Assembly (NCBI RefSeq): GCF_034702125.1
Contig: NC_085871.1
Coordinates: 32,816,248 to 32,880,247 of the forward strand
Source of the DNA: Engraulis encrasicolus
Taxonomy: Eukaryota; Chordata; Actinopteri; Clupeiformes; Engraulidae
DNA length: 64,000 nt
Reading direction: 5' to 3'
Position numbers and translations under genes: made by a program
The notes under the pieces: generated by a model
Databases searched by the model: none
Seen by the model: the letters and a program-made list of their open reading frames with translations, nothing else
What the model was told of the DNA's origin: nothing
Shown: one piece after another, positions 24,747 to 35,633 of the stretch
Layout of the letters: the number at the start of each line of letters is the position of its first letter
How positions within the stretch are numbered: the stretch's first letter is position 1

Positions 24747-24756
24747 AACAATCCAC
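24747..24756 (+). other. Self-priming primer-binding site
   Basis: AACAATCCAC lies one base inside the 5' LTR. It lacks the TGG start of a tRNA-primed site and pairs perfectly over 10 bp with 24551-24560 in the LTR. In Tf1/sushi elements the transcript's own 5' end folds back to prime minus-strand synthesis. G24746 would be an unpaired base between the LTR and the site. Confidence 0.75.
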
Positions 24757-24762
24757 CAAACT

Positions 24763-27700
24763 ATGGACCCAGCGACCAACCAACCCCTTGCTAACACCTC
24801 TGCAGGGACTACAGCTCCGGTACCATCGTCCAGACCAGCTCCTGTGCCAGTGCTGGACCTCCGCGCCGTGGTGAATGAAAATCGTCAGGAATTGGCCCGA
24901 CTGGGAACATCTGTTCAAGAAATTGTGGACCACCTCAAGCAACAGATGCCCACTCCAGCGCCAGCACAAGTGGTTCAACCAACCCCAGCAGAAGCCACCA
25001 ACACGGCGCGCTGCCCTCATCATGATGGCCCGGTACGTCTGCCTGATCCGTATGATGGCTCCCCGACGGCCAGTAAAGGGTTCCTGCTGCAATGCTCCCT
25101 GTACTTTGCCTACCGCCCAGCACTCACAGATTCAGTGAAGATAGCCACCATTATCTCCAGGCTGAAAGGACGGGCACTGCAATGGGCAACAGCAGTGTGG
25201 GAGCAGGGCGGAGAAGCAGTGTCCACTTACGAAAAGTTCCTGTCCGCTTTCCGAGCGGTTTTCGACCAGCCCCGGGAGGGAAGAGAGAAGGGTGAGCAGC
25301 TCCTCCGGCTACGACAGGGGTCACGCCCTGCAGCAGACTATGCCCTCAGCTTCCGCACTTTGGCTGCAGAGAGTGGCTGGAATGATTCAGCGTTGATCAC
25401 CGTCTTCCGCCGGGGGTTGAGAACCGAACTACAAACTGAGCTGGCCTGCAGGGATGACGCCCTCTCACTCGATGCCCTCATCACGCTCGCCATCCGCTTG
25501 GACAACCTGCTCTACGGACGCCAAAGTTCACTTGTGACCACTTCCGATCCGGTTGCCGTGCCTGATCCAGAACCGATGCAGCTTGGTTCTACTCGTCTAA
25601 CCCCAGCAGAGCGCCGACTCCGAATCCGCGAAGGGCGCTGCCTATACTGTGGAGAAGGGGATCACCAGTTACTCACCTGCCCATTCAAACCTGGCAACCC
25701 CAGAGGGCGGCAACCAGCAGCAGACCGTTCAAAGGTATGTGTCTCTCCATCTACCTTTGCGGTCAATGTCTGCAATATTCCAGTAGAATTGTATACTGGC
25801 GGTTGCCCTTCCTCTGTTTCAGCTCTGGTCGACTCGGGCGCAGCTGGAAACTTCATCTCCCAGGCACTGGTCAGTCGGCTGAACATCCGCACGCAACGTC
25901 TCGAGGTACCCATCTCTGTGCATGCCCTGGATGGAAGGCCCATTGGCGATGGATCCATCACCCACCAGACGGTCCCAGTGCAGCTTGTGGCCCCTCGTCA
26001 CCACACAGAGCAGCTCCAACTCCTTGTTCTCCCCTCCGCACATCACCACTTGATCCTTGGGTTCCCCTGGCTGGCTCTTCACAACCCTGAATTCAACTGG
26101 AAGGAGAGAGAGATCGTCACTTGGTCTACCCGATGCCTTGACCATGCCCCTTCCATGTCATGTGCTTCTACCTCGATCGAGAGTCCAGAGGCAATACTTA
26201 CCTCCAAGATCCCAGAAGATTACGAAGACCTGGGCATTGTCTTCAGCAAGGCCCAAGCCACATGCCTCCCTCCACATCGGCCGTGGGACTGCGCCATTGA
26301 CCTGTTGCCGGGTGCCTCACCCCCTCGTAGCGGTGTCTATCCTCTCTCTCTCCCTGAGACGCGTGCCATGGAAGAGTACATTCAGGAGGCCCTACAGCAG
26401 GGGTACATCCGCCCATCTACCTCTCCAGCCTCTGCCGGATTCTTCTTTGTGGAGAAGAAGGATGGTGGTCTGCGCCCCTGTATAGATTACCGTGGCCTGA
26501 ACGAGAGGACAGTGAAGTACCGGTACCCACTCCCGCTGGTACCCAGTGCTATCGAGCAGCTCCGTGGATCCCGGTACTTCACGAAACTGGACCTACGCAG
26601 CGCCTACAACCTGGTCAGAATCAGGGAAGGCGATGAGTGGAAGGCCGCATTCAGCACCTCGGTGGGCCACTTTGAGTACCTTGTGATGCCATACGGGCTC
26701 GCCAATGCCCCATCAGTGTTTCAGGCGTTCATGAACGACATCTTCTGGGATTTGCTGGGGAAAAGTGTAATTACTTACATCGACGATATTTTAATCCATT
26801 CGTCCACCCTTGCCCAGCATGTCTCTCATGTCCGCCAGGTGCTGTCTCGCCTGGCCGAACACCATCTCTATGCCAAGGCAGAAAAATGCGTCTTCCACCA
26901 GACCTCCATATCGTTCCTTGGCTATATCATCGGGCCAGAGGGAGTGCAAATGGAACGGGACAAGATCAAGGCAGTGACTGACTGGGCGGTTCCCCAAACG
27001 GTGAAGCAGCTGCAGCGCTTCCTAGGCTTCGCCAACTTTTACCGCCGCTTCATCCGTGGCTTCAGCTCCATTGCCGCCCCTCTCTCTGCACTCCTCCATG
27101 GCAAGCCACGTACACTGCATTGGACACCTGAGGCTCACCAAGCGCTCCAGGAGCTGAAGAAACGTTTCACCACGGCCCCCATTCTGAAACTTCCGGACCC
27201 TGGGAAACAGTTCATCCTGGAGGTGGACGCCTCAGACACAGGGGTAGGAGCCGTGCTGTCCCAACGGCTCGGAGAGCCGCCTAAGCTGCACCCATGTGCG
27301 TTCTTCTCCCGAAAACTGACCCCAGCAGAGAGGAATTACGACGTGGGCAATAGAGAGTTGCTGGCGGTCAAGTTGGCGATGGAGGAATGGAGACATTGGC
27401 TAGAGGGGGCCCAACAGCCGTTTCTGGTGCTGACAGACCACCGCAACCTGGAATACATCAGAGCTGCAAAGAGGTTGAACCCACGGCAGGCAAGATGGAC
27501 ACTATTCTTCTCCCGGTTTCACTTCTCCATTACTTACCGTCCTGGGTCGAAGAATACCAAGGCTGACGCCCTGTCCCGGAGCCATGATCCTGATGACATC
27601 ACTCCAGAGGTCCATCCCATCATTCCCGAGTCCTCCATCCTGGCCCCTGTCGTCTGGGATCTGGACGCCGACATCCAGCGCGAAACCAGGAGGGAGCCAG

Positions 27701-29148
27701 CTCCAAACACCTGCCCTCCAGGGAAGACGTATGTACCATCAAGGCTACGTGCTCGGGTCATCACATGGTCGCACGTTTGTCTCTCTTCTGGGCACCCCGG
27801 CATTCTGCGCAACCAGCAGCTCATTGAAAACAAGTACTGGTGGCCCGGCCTGGCTGCGGAGGTGAAACGATTTGTTATGTCCTGTTCCACCTGCGCTACC
27901 ACCAAGTCTCCTCGCCAACTCCCAGCAGGAAAACTGCATCCCCTTCCAGTCCCGCAACGTCCATGGACTCATCTGGCGGTGGACTTCATCACTGATCTCC
28001 CAGTCTCTGAAGGGCATACGGTAATCCTGGTGGTTATTGACCGTTTCTCTAAGTTCTGTAAATTAATCCCCTTCACTGCTCTGCCAACTGCCTTCCAGGT
28101 TGCAGAGACGCTGTTCCACTATGTATTCCGGAACTATGGCCTCCCAGAAGACATTGTCTCGGACCGGGGGCCCCAATTCACGTCAAGAGTGTGGCGGGCC
28201 TTCCTTGATCGGCTGGGGGTGAACGTCAGCCTCACGTCCGGATATCATCCCGAGTCAAATGGCCAGGCGGAGAGGTCCATCCAAGAGGTGGGAAGATTTC
28301 TGCGTGCACACTGCCACCGCCGACAGCACGACTGGGCCAGGTTCCTGCCTTGGGCTGAATACGCCCAGAATTCCCTTCGCCAAGCCTCCACTGGCATCTC
28401 ACCATTTCAGTGTGTGCTGGGGTTCCAACCACCACTCTGTCCATGGATCCCTAGCTCGACGGAAGTCCAAGCAGTGGATGACTGGTTCCGACGGGCGGAG
28501 CGGGTATGGGAAGACACTCATGTCCAAATTGGCCGTGCTATTCGTCGCCAAAAGTCAGCTGCAGACCGCCGCCGGAGAGATGCACCTGAATATCAGCCAG
28601 GGGACCGTGTGTGGCTCTCCACCAGGGACCTCCGTCTCCGTCTGCCCTGCCGCAAGTTGAGCCCGCGGTTTGTGGGCCCGTTCAGGGTTCTGCGGAGGGT
28701 GAACCCCACTGCAGTCACTTTGGCTCTTCCTGCTCACTATCGTATCTCACCTACTTTTCATGTCTCTCTCCTCAGGCCGGTGATTCCTGGTCCACTGGCG
28801 GAGGCGTCCCCCACTGATGCACCACCCCCGGCACTGGACGTTGATGGGACCCCAGCCTACCGGGTCCATGCCCTACTGAACTCCAGGCGCCGAGGGGGAC
28901 GCATCCAGTATCTGGTGGACTGGGAGGGGTACGGTCCCGAGGAGAGGAGCTGGGTCTTTGCTCGAGACATCCTTGATCCCTCTCTCGTCAGGGATTTCCA
29001 TCGCGCTTTCCCTGATCGGCCGGCTCCTCGACCCAGGGGCCGCCCCCCGGCCCGGCAGCATCACACGGCTGGAGCCGTGCCTCAGGGGGGGGGTACTGTA
29101 ACATCCTGCGAACCTCCTTCTCAAAGATCAATGTCGCCAGAGTACTAA
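24763..29148 (+). CDS. gag-pol: Gag-pol polyprotein, Tf1/sushi-type chromovirus
   Basis: 1461 codons from the first ATG after the primer site (MDPATNQ). The frame is open further upstream into the LTR, but only through a GTG. In order: proline-rich N-terminus and gag helical region, CX2CX4HX4C zinc knuckle (about residues 292-305), aspartic protease with DSG (about 357), RT with YIDD (672-675), RNase H with D, E, D and D motifs (about 820-960), integrase HHCC zinc finger (about 1002-1045), DDE core (VDF about 1073, SDRG about 1132, NGQAE about 1169), GPY/F module, and a chromodomain (about 1365-1418, with YLVDWEGY and RSWV). The protein copies the element's RNA and inserts the cDNA, and the chromodomain should steer integration to marked chromatin. 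Gag and pol share one frame with no frameshift. The stop lies 52 bases inside the 3' LTR. Confidence 0.96.
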   Translation: MDPATNQPLANTSAGTTAPVPSSRPAPVPVLDLRAVVNENRQELARLGTSVQEIVDHLKQQMPTPAPAQVVQPTPAEATNTARCPHHDGPVRLPDPYDGSPTASKGFLLQCSLYFAYRPALTDSVKIATIISRLKGRALQWATAVWEQGGEAVSTYEKFLSAFRAVFDQPREGREKGEQLLRLRQGSRPAADYALSFRTLAAESGWNDSALITVFRRGLRTELQTELACRDDALSLDALITLAIRLDNLLYGRQSSLVTTSDPVAVPDPEPMQLGSTRLTPAERRLRIREGRCLYCGEGDHQLLTCPFKPGNPRGRQPAADRSKVCVSPSTFAVNVCNIPVELYTGGCPSSVSALVDSGAAGNFISQALVSRLNIRTQRLEVPISVHALDGRPIGDGSITHQTVPVQLVAPRHHTEQLQLLVLPSAHHHLILGFPWLALHNPEFNWKEREIVTWSTRCLDHAPSMSCASTSIESPEAILTSKIPEDYEDLGIVFSKAQATCLPPHRPWDCAIDLLPGASPPRSGVYPLSLPETRAMEEYIQEALQQGYIRPSTSPASAGFFFVEKKDGGLRPCIDYRGLNERTVKYRYPLPLVPSAIEQLRGSRYFTKLDLRSAYNLVRIREGDEWKAAFSTSVGHFEYLVMPYGLANAPSVFQAFMNDIFWDLLGKSVITYIDDILIHSSTLAQHVSHVRQVLSRLAEHHLYAKAEKCVFHQTSISFLGYIIGPEGVQMERDKIKAVTDWAVPQTVKQLQRFLGFANFYRRFIRGFSSIAAPLSALLHGKPRTLHWTPEAHQALQELKKRFTTAPILKLPDPGKQFILEVDASDTGVGAVLSQRLGEPPKLHPCAFFSRKLTPAERNYDVGNRELLAVKLAMEEWRHWLEGAQQPFLVLTDHRNLEYIRAAKRLNPRQARWTLFFSRFHFSITYRPGSKNTKADALSRSHDPDDITPEVHPIIPESSILAPVVWDLDADIQRETRREPAPNTCPPGKTYVPSRLRARVITWSHVCLSSGHPGILRNQQLIENKYWWPGLAAEVKRFVMSCSTCATTKSPRQLPAGKLHPLPVPQRPWTHLAVDFITDLPVSEGHTVILVVIDRFSKFCKLIPFTALPTAFQVAETLFHYVFRNYGLPEDIVSDRGPQFTSRVWRAFLDRLGVNVSLTSGYHPESNGQAERSIQEVGRFLRAHCHRRQHDWARFLPWAEYAQNSLRQASTGISPFQCVLGFQPPLCPWIPSSTEVQAVDDWFRRAERVWEDTHVQIGRAIRRQKSAADRRRRDAPEYQPGDRVWLSTRDLRLRLPCRKLSPRFVGPFRVLRRVNPTAVTLALPAHYRISPTFHVSLLRPVIPGPLAEASPTDAPPPALDVDGTPAYRVHALLNSRRRGGRIQYLVDWEGYGPEERSWVFARDILDPSLVRDFHRAFPDRPAPRPRGRPPARQHHTAGAVPQGGGTVTSCEPPSQRSMSPEY
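29084..29096 (+). other. Polypurine tract of the sushi-like element
   Basis: A, nine G, then TAC immediately precede the 3' LTR. This is the plus-strand priming site and overlaps the end of the gag-pol frame (codons for GGGTV). Confidence 0.85.
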
Positions 29149-29463
29149 TTGGTCAACAAGCAACTAATCACTGGCCAAGTACCTTCAATCAGCACCTCAT
29201 CAGCACCATTCACCAATCACCCACACCTGTACCAGAGACTTTAAAGACTCTCACTTCCTTCTTTGTTCGTGGATTGTTGCAGCATTTCTGTTGGACTCTG
29301 TGTGTGCAAGCTTATTTCTTCCACAGTCCTATTTAGCTGTCTACTGTGTGTATTTTCTGTTTCACCCCTCGTGGTGCAGTTTTGTTTGTTCTCTGGTTTT
29401 TTGAAGTAAAGTCACTGAAGTGCACCGGAGTCGCACTTGGGTCCTGCCTCTTCATTTGTCACA
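29097..29463 (+). repeat. 3' LTR of the Tf1/sushi-like element
   Basis: 367 bp and identical to the 5' LTR by base-by-base reading. It ends TTTGTCACA directly before the AAGAT duplication. Confidence 0.96.
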
Positions 29464-29468
29464 AAGAT

Positions 29469-30756
29469 GCAGACAGGACACAATGTCACATAAACAAACA
29501 CACAAAAAACAGCCTGTTTACACATAGTCGGCTATTTTGATAAATTATAATTTTGAGAATTGATCCTTGTCTTCCCTAAGTTTTTTCAAAATGTTTTCGT
29601 TCACACACGGAGAGGACACACCATTGATGTTCTTTACACACCATTGGTGAATCAATAGACTATCAAGAGCTATCATCACGCTTTAGTACGGCAGTGTAGA
29701 GTGAAGGAGAAAGCCTGTTTCCATTTTTCTCTGTTTAGGCAAGACACATGCTTGCTGTGTGCTTAAAACTGTGCATGCAACCATACAACCATGCTTTAGG
29801 ACGACCAGGGCACTTTGCACGAAACTGGAGGCATCATCTAGATGGCAGATAGCGGGTGGTGGTGGTGTTAGGTCTTGAGCCAGGTTCTCCTTTCATTATG
29901 TTTGACCCTATGAGGCTATCGTAATCCCATGATGCCCTTGGGGCTGATTTCCTGTATACTGTCACAGTGGGTTTACATACAGTGTTGAATCTCGCCCTCA
30001 AACCCGTGCCTGCAGTTCACCTAGGGAGCGCTGTCGAGACAGCAGAGCTCATAAGGCTGGCGCTAATAACTGACAATTGTGCTCGCTGTCTGCTGAAACT
30101 TGACAATATTACTGTAAGTTCTGAGAAACCAATGTGGATTTCAATGAAATGTACAATAACCTGGGAATTATGTCCTTCTGATTTCCCACAGCGTTGGCAT
30201 TTATGAGTCAGGCTCCGCTAGCATCTTGCTAACAAAATTGCTTTACGGTCGTCGTGATCACAGCAATGCAGCCGGCCGACCAATCTAAACGCAGTGTGTG
30301 AAGCCACTCGTGACGTCATATTGACAATAAAGACGTATTTTACAAAGATCCAGCAAGTTTAAACATTCAAACTAACTGCTGTTTGAAAGGATAATCTATC
30401 CTGCCTTTTGGAAAAATAAAATGAAACGATGATACCAATTCTCTCCCAAAGCAATGGCAGCATCGTGGTTGAGCTCCATGCGACCCCATTCATTTCAACA
30501 GCCTCTTGGCGCTCCTCTGCGCTGTCTGGATGGCGCCACTTAGTGGACAGTACCACCCGGAAAAAGTAGCGAGATTCCTCTCTCGTATTACCCATAAACT
30601 CTCTCTGATACTGTGCAGTTCAGTCTTCAGTAAACGAACAGCAACCACACCCCTGTCTGTCTGTCTCCTCGTTATTAACTTTAAACTAAGGTAAATACAT
30701 AACAGCAACAATAAAACCAATAGATGGGTACCGAATTTTTTTTCACTATTTTCCAG
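29469..30756. other. No gene recognised apart from a possible donor site
   Basis: Mixed sequence with no recognisable repeat boundary. TAAGGTAAATAC near 30690 could be a splice donor upstream of the THAP exon, but no zinc-binding CX2-4C motif of a first THAP exon precedes it. Confidence 0.4.
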
Positions 30757-30938
30757 TAAAAGATATGGAAAGAAATAAACTCTGGCTCCTAGCTGCAGGA
30801 TTAGACATAAACACTCCGATGGAGACGCTACGTAACCGGGTGATCTGCAGTGATCATTTCAGTCCGGACGACATGAAGTCCTTCTTGAGGTCTGTAAAGA
30901 AAACTCTGAAAGTGTCTGCAGTGCCAGTCGCCTTCTGA
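30757..30938 (+). CDS. THAP-domain C-terminal exon (orphan)
   Basis: A strong acceptor (T-rich tract ending TTCCAG at 30756) opens an exon whose frame reads KDMERNKLW, ...INTP, RNRVICSDHFSPDD and LKVSAVPVAF before TGA (30936-30938). The second half of a THAP zinc finger is present in order: the tryptophan, the proline, C-X2-H (CSDH) followed by F, and the closing AVPxxF box. The first-half CX2-4C pair normally lies in a preceding exon and is not found in the 1.3 kb upstream. THAP domains bind DNA in host factors and in P-element- and Kolobok-like transposases. The stop right after the domain and a LINE scrap beginning about 100 bp beyond suggest a transposon remnant or pseudogene rather than a live host gene. 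The internal ATG is at 30765. Confidence 0.7.
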
Positions 30939-31039
30939 GGTGTACCAAGGACAGAAACTGTGATACCAACAGTGTCCTATGAAGAACAGGTTTGAAGCTA
31001 CAGGCTTTCTGCTTCTATGATGGTCGCCCAGTGGTTCAG

Positions 31040-31370
31040 TAATAATGACTTTGTTTACGGTGGCCACAGCTTTGGCTATACTTTTTGTATTTAGAATTTT
31101 TGAATTTGGAAACGTGTTGAAAGTGTGTGAATTTATGTAAAGAATAAAGAGTACAGGAAATAAAACACAGCCTTGTGGGGAGCCCATGGATGTGGTAATA
31201 GTGTCAGAGAGGAAAAGAGCCTACCCTGACTCGCTTTTCTCTGCCAGTCAGGAAGTCCATGATCCAGTGAATAAGACCAGTGTTGAGATTAAAATCATTG
31301 GCAAGTATCTCTGACAGAGTCTTTGGGAGCATGATGTTAAAAGCTAAGGAAAAGTCGACAAATAAAATCT
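31040..31370 (-). pseudogene. LINE reverse-transcriptase fragment (L2/Rex/CR1-like)
   Basis: On the minus strand the reading LFVDFSLAFN, then LIHWIMDFLTGR and, after a stop and frame change near 31205, GSPQGCVLFPVLFILYIN matches the palm region of non-LTR RTs (the D-F-S-x-A-F block and the G-x-PQG-x-x-L-x-P block). Only about 110 codons remain and at least one frameshift is present. It is a dead, 5'- and 3'-truncated fragment. Assignment to the L2/Rex/CR1 group rests on the motif style only. Confidence 0.8.
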
Positions 31371-31387
31371 AAGCATGTGCCTTGGGT

Positions 31388-31575
31388 TTATTGGTTATAT
31401 GGCGCTATTCAGACATGCCGCTATTCAGACATTGATGTCTATTGTCTGAATATCGGCATGTTCTCCACCGAAATCTGCCATTTCTGTGGTTTGTGCTACG
31501 TTGCTCAGGTTTTTTCAGTTTAGGGAGAGTGCAAGCAGTTACCCTAACCCTAACCCTGAACCCTAACTCTACGGC
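31388..31575. mobile_element. MITE left end with telomere-like internal tract
   Basis: Begins GGCGCTATTCAGACATGCCG and leads to CCCTAACCCTAACCCTGAAC-type repeats at 31541-31567. A second partial copy at 37275-37425 shares the same CCCTAA tract and preserves the opposite end (GGTATGACTGAATAGCG). The two are parts of one family. Confidence 0.55.
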
Positions 31576-31587
31576 TTATGTGGCATA

Positions 31588-32010
31588 TGTAACAGGTTGG
31601 ACTAGGTCCCCTGTTAGTGTGAATGTTGTAATTGAAAACAGCTGCCCGTGTGGGCGAGGGTGGAGCCCTTCCGGTTAGTATAAATTGCCTACTATGTTGG
31701 CTGTTAGCCAGGTGTGGCTAACCTCGGTACCGGTTGGCGCTTGGGGAAGCCCTGTACGCTGGGTGCAGTAGGTGATGTTGGCGTGTTGGGTTTTGGACCC
31801 ATACTGTAGCGCATATTAGAGCGCAGCTGAAATGCGGACGCCAGGTTGCCGCATGTAGCCTAACCAGCTTGAAGGTAAGCCCTTCTGCACTGTGCACCTG
31901 GCGATACCCAATTATGTTTGTACTGTGGCTAACGTGATGTTGTTTCACTGCAGCATTGCATGGTGAAGCGAGGGTCAACCGTAGGCTTCCAGACTCGGTC
32001 CGGTGCTTCC
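31588..32010 (+). other. LTR- or promoter-like sequence, interrupted by a Tc1-like element
   Basis: Starts TGTAACAGGTTGGACTAGG, contains a TATA-like AGTATAAATTGCC (31677-31689) and a donor-like GAAGGTAAGCC (31872-31882). It may resume at 33454 after the Tc1-like insertion. The TGTAAC start and TATA resemble an LTR, but no matching partner or duplication is found. Confidence 0.25.
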
Positions 32011-32012
32011 TA

Positions 32013-33451
32013 CAAACCCCAACTCCGATGAAGTTGGGACGTTTGGTAAACAGTGAATAAAATCAAAATGCTATCATTTTCAAAACATTCAATCTATTCA
32101 TTAGATGGAGAATAGTGAAAAGACAACATATTAAGTGTTAAAACTGAGAAAAAAATATTGTTTTGGGGGACATATGTACTCATTTCTAATTTGATAAATC
32201 CAACACGTCTCAAAAGAGTTGGGACGGGGACAATAAATGGCAGCAAATGTCGAGGAAGACTAAAAAAAAAACAAAAGACAACACTTAACAGTTAAATACA
32301 TTAACCGATGAGATGATTTTATATAAAAAACAGTGTTAATTCCTATCTTGGACATGATTTCACCAGCTTAAATGGTGGGTGTATTCCTTGTCATGTTTTG
32401 CAATGTTTTCCTTTCTGTAGTGCTTACAGTGTGACAGGTCTTGACCAAAAACCCACCATTTTATCACCTGCTGGTCTTTATGATGGAGCCAAACTGTTAA
32501 AACATAGTAGAGAATGCAATTTGACCTTACTATGTGGCAGTAATCGAAGATCTCCCTTCAAAATATAATGCATGAGTGGCTTTTCATGCTGTTTAAAACC
32601 CATTTATACCATTCAGCACTGTATTTAACTCTACAGATGAGTGAGAACATCTTAACCAATGCACTACTGCACCCGCATGCCATCATGGAGGCTGACTTTT
32701 GAAGCTAGCACTAACACAAGTTGGATGGTCCATTTTTACTGTAGCACAGGATGTGCAATGCTCTATTATTGTCAAAAAGAATGGACTTCTACAACTTCTG
32801 CTGACTTCTGTAAGCAAAGGACAGTTTCCCATGTCTTCTGGGTCTATTTCAAGTGAGCTCAGGTGCTTAGGAGAATGTTACACCCCTGTATCATTTTCAT
32901 GCATTAAGCATTCTTAATATGGTAAATTTTCAATAGCTCTAGCACTCCAGGAATTAGAGTGAGACTACAGCCAATATATATTTCATGATGTCATGAACCT
33001 ATACAATGATTTTATTAACAAAAATATACACTCAATCGTGGTAAATCAAAGGGAATTCAAAAATGTATGTAATAACTATGGTAATTATTCCCTTTGCATC
33101 TTTAATTCTGAGTGACTCAGCCTCTCTGTGATGATCTTATACCTGGACACCTATATTGTCCGTCAGTACAATTCATTTTGAAATGTTCTTCTTTGTTGTT
33201 TTATCTTATTTGGATGTTTACTAAATTTCACTGATCCCCGTCCCAACTCTTTTGAGACGTGTTGGATTTATCAAATTAGAAATGAGTACATATGTCCCCC
33301 AAAACAATATTTTTTCTCGGTTTTAACACTTAATACGTTGTCTTTTCACTATTCTCCATCTAATGAATAGATTGAATGTTTTGAAAATGATAGCATTTTG
33401 ATTTTATTCACTGTTTACCAAACGTCCCAACTTCATCGGAGTTGGGGTTTG
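32013..33451. mobile_element. Tc1/mariner-like element with 220-bp TIRs
   Basis: Near-perfect inverted repeats (32011-32230 and 33235-33453, counting the TA) begin CAAACCCCAACTCCGATGAA and end at ACGGGGA. A TA dinucleotide flanks both sides. The roughly 1-kb interior lacks a long open frame, so this copy is non-autonomous or decayed inside while its ends are almost unchanged. The family is shared with the degraded copy at 12232-13350. The superfamily call rests on the TA duplication and my recognition of the GGGGTTTGTA end. Confidence 0.88.
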
Positions 33452-33453
33452 TA

Positions 33454-33753
33454 GTTGCAACTTAAGGTAATTTCAAATTTACCGTCACTCTGTGCCTGTG
33501 GCTTTCACGCCACACCTTGCACATTGATAATGTCATTTCCCTGGCGTTAACCCAGTCTGTCTTGTGCTCTCTAGGTTGAGCACATATTGTCAATGGGCTG
33601 GGGTGGGGGGACGCCGCCGTTCTTTCCCGGTGTTTGTGTTTATTTTGCCTTTTATCACCACGAGCTCTCTTAGTAGTGGCAGGTTGACATTGTTCTTTGC
33701 GCAGGTGCGCGACGCCTTCGTCTGTCAGCCATACGTTCTGACACGGTCAGCTC
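33454..33753. other. Possible continuation of the interrupted LTR-like sequence
   Basis: GC-richer sequence that lay next to 32010 before the Tc1-like insertion. It has an acceptor-like CTCTCTAG (33566-33573) and no domain-bearing frame. Confidence 0.3.
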
Positions 33754-34770
33754 CAGGCACGTGCACTCCAATACGGCAGGGGAGGCACGGCCTCACCAGC
33801 TCCAGATGAGAATGATGAGATGCAGTAAATGTGAATAATAGTAACAATAACATATTGTTTTCGAGCATCTGCACCATAACTACCATTTGAGCAGTATTTA
33901 AGCAGTTTCACTCATTTTCAATCATTTCCGTGGCCAAAATCATAATATTTGCCCATTTCATGTCAAATTGCTCCGAATACGGTGAATTTGGGGCAACTCT
34001 GAACTGGCCTCACCCCGGATTGCGCAATCCCTCGTTAACAAGCTTCAGCGCATGCGCCATTTTGCTCGTTCTGTGAATGCAACCTGGTAATATTGTATTA
34101 AACGTTTTTATACACTTAATAGAAGTATGTACGGTGTGCCCTCAATTCCTGACAATGTTCTGCTATTTTCTACGTGTGATTATCATTTCTTTACTCTGAA
34201 CGCTTTGGCATAACGCCCACTGAAATATACAGTGGTGAGGCCAGCAGTAGCCTGGCCGCAGACTCCTTCTGGCATTGAGAGTATTGCTGGCCAGTTACGT
34301 CATAGCGAATCTGAAGTTCACAAGTCAGTCGTGTTGTTGGCTAGCTTGTTCACTTTGACTGCTACAAGTGGATTTCATAACGAAACTAAGAGCATCCTCA
34401 AAGTTGGATTTCCAAGGGGAAAATATGTGATAAATAATGGAGGACCGACAGAGCTGAAGGGTTTACTGCAGGTGACCGGTCAGAGGATTATAACCAGAAA
34501 TATTCTAAACTCTCTGTGTTATAACTACCCGATCATTTCAAAGTGAGTGGTACAACAGAAAATATTTGTTGTTTCCCCTGTGTCTTGTTTGCAACCGGCG
34601 AGAATGTGTGGAAGACCATTCGCATGGGATTTTACGACTTAACAATTTACTAAGGACTAAGGAGCCTCGCGAAACACAAATCCTCGCGGCTACTCATATT
34701 CAATGCCAGATTGCTTTGGACGTTTGGGGCGACGTTTGGGGCTTTGGATGAACAGCACCGGCTAAAGTAA
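33754..34770 (+). mobile_element. Decayed hAT (Zaphod/ZMYM-like), left portion
   Basis: Begins CAGGCACGTGCACTCCAATA and GGGGAGGCACGGCCTCACC, a terminus of fish hAT elements related to TTF-zinc-finger transposases. It leads to a degenerate TTF-type zinc-finger coding remnant at 34564-34770. The right terminus was not found, so the copy is truncated or extends unrecognised beyond 34770. Confidence 0.5.
34564..34770 (+). pseudogene. hAT transposase TTF-type zinc-finger remnant
   Basis: In one frame the sequence reads ICCFPCVLFATGENVWK, then a stop (TAA near 34650), SLAKHKSSR and GALDEQHRLK. This order (CFPCLLF, then W, a KHx-SxxH-like block and LDExxRL) is the signature of the N-terminal TTF-type zinc finger of Zaphod/ZMYM-like hAT transposases. 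It has an internal stop and an apparent frame change just before the CFPC motif. The rest of the transposase is missing. Confidence 0.6.
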
Positions 34771-35317
34771 CATTAGCATGCACAACGCCCCTCAACGCTT
34801 TCACAAAGTGAAGGAAAAGAGCGGCGCATGGACCTGATGTAGGCAGGTAAGACCAATTTCCTGTGTGTGAAGCCTGTGTTTGTGAGACCCGTGGGGAGAG
34901 AGAGAATCCTCCGTGATTCTGTTAGCTTTTGTGACGGGCACCGGATTCTCATGTGCCCGGTAACTGTTTGTAAAGTTGAGTACAGGGTACCGTTGAGGTA
35001 AATCAAATATACCCGTGTAACTACAAGACTCTGATTTAATTCCAAGGTGTAGGCATAACAGAAATGACAGTCCCAAAATATTTGGTGACCATATCGAAGC
35101 TTGTGTAATATCTGTTTACGTTGACATTCGCTTCCTGCCACACCTTTGTCCCACATCGCTTGCCGTAGCCTCGTACAAGTAGATGTAGGCCTACATTTGC
35201 ACGAGAATCCAGTGCGTATCACAAAAGCCATCACACCGGTTTGTTCGCCGTGGTGCTCAGCGGTCTATATGACACCATGTTACAGGCTACTGGTTCACCA
35301 GGATACTCTTTTCCCAT
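34771..35317. other. No gene recognised
   Basis: Sequence with donor-like AGGCAGGTAAGACC near 34845. No domain is readable on either strand. Confidence 0.4.
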
Positions 35318-35507
35318 CTCCTCTCCTCTCCTCTCTTCTCCTCTCCCTCTCCTCTCCTCTCCTTGAGCTCCTCTCCACTCCTCCTTTCTCCTCTCATCTC
35401 CTCTCTCTTCTCCTCCCCTCTCCTCCTCTCTCATCTCCTCTCTCCTCTTCTCTCCTCCCCCTCTCTCCTCTCCTCTTCTCTCCTCTCCTCTCCTCTGCTG
35501 TCCACAT
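35318..35507. repeat. CTCCTCTC-rich polypyrimidine tract
   Basis: About 190 bp almost purely C/T, built from CTCCT and CTCTC units. It has mirror symmetry favourable to triplex (H-DNA) formation. Confidence 0.9.
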
Positions 35508-35542
35508 TGGTGCTTCGGTTTATGTGAGACCACTGTTTGAAT

Positions 35543-35547
<5 letters not shown>

Positions 35548-35622
<75 letters not shown>

Positions 35623-35633
35623 GGAGAGAGAGA
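35548..35633. repeat. Compound (TG)n(AG)n microsatellite
   Basis: About 30 TG units run into AG units ending GAGATCTAAT. Confidence 0.97.

Larger units (their letters stand above)
24379..29463 (+). mobile_element. Complete Ty3/gypsy chromovirus (Tf1/sushi type)
   Basis: A 5085-bp LTR retrotransposon with both LTRs (367 bp each, identical by eye), a 5-bp target duplication AAGAT (24374-24378 and 29464-29468), TG...CA LTR ends, a G-rich polypurine tract and one uninterrupted gag-pol frame. Domain order (gag zinc knuckle, protease, RT, RNase H, integrase, GPY/F, chromodomain) places it in the chromoviral branch. The GGGGGGGGGTAC-TGT junction and the self-complementary primer site fit the vertebrate Tf1/sushi group. 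Identical LTRs and no disabling change mean insertion was recent and the copy is probably competent. Confidence 0.96.

Noticed and set aside
24628..24762. N-terminal extension of gag-pol into the 5' LTR
   Set aside because: The frame is open, but the apparent first codon is GTG. The first ATG is 24763, just after the primer site, and the identical stretch is repeated in the 3' LTR.
31541..31567. Interstitial telomere from a chromosome fusion
   Set aside because: The short tract sits in the same unique context at 37316-37360, so it belongs to a dispersed element.
34232..34546. 104-codon open frame as a gene
   Set aside because: Lies inside the decayed hAT upstream of its zinc-finger remnant, with no recognised domain. 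It might be N-terminal transposase text, but cannot be supported.
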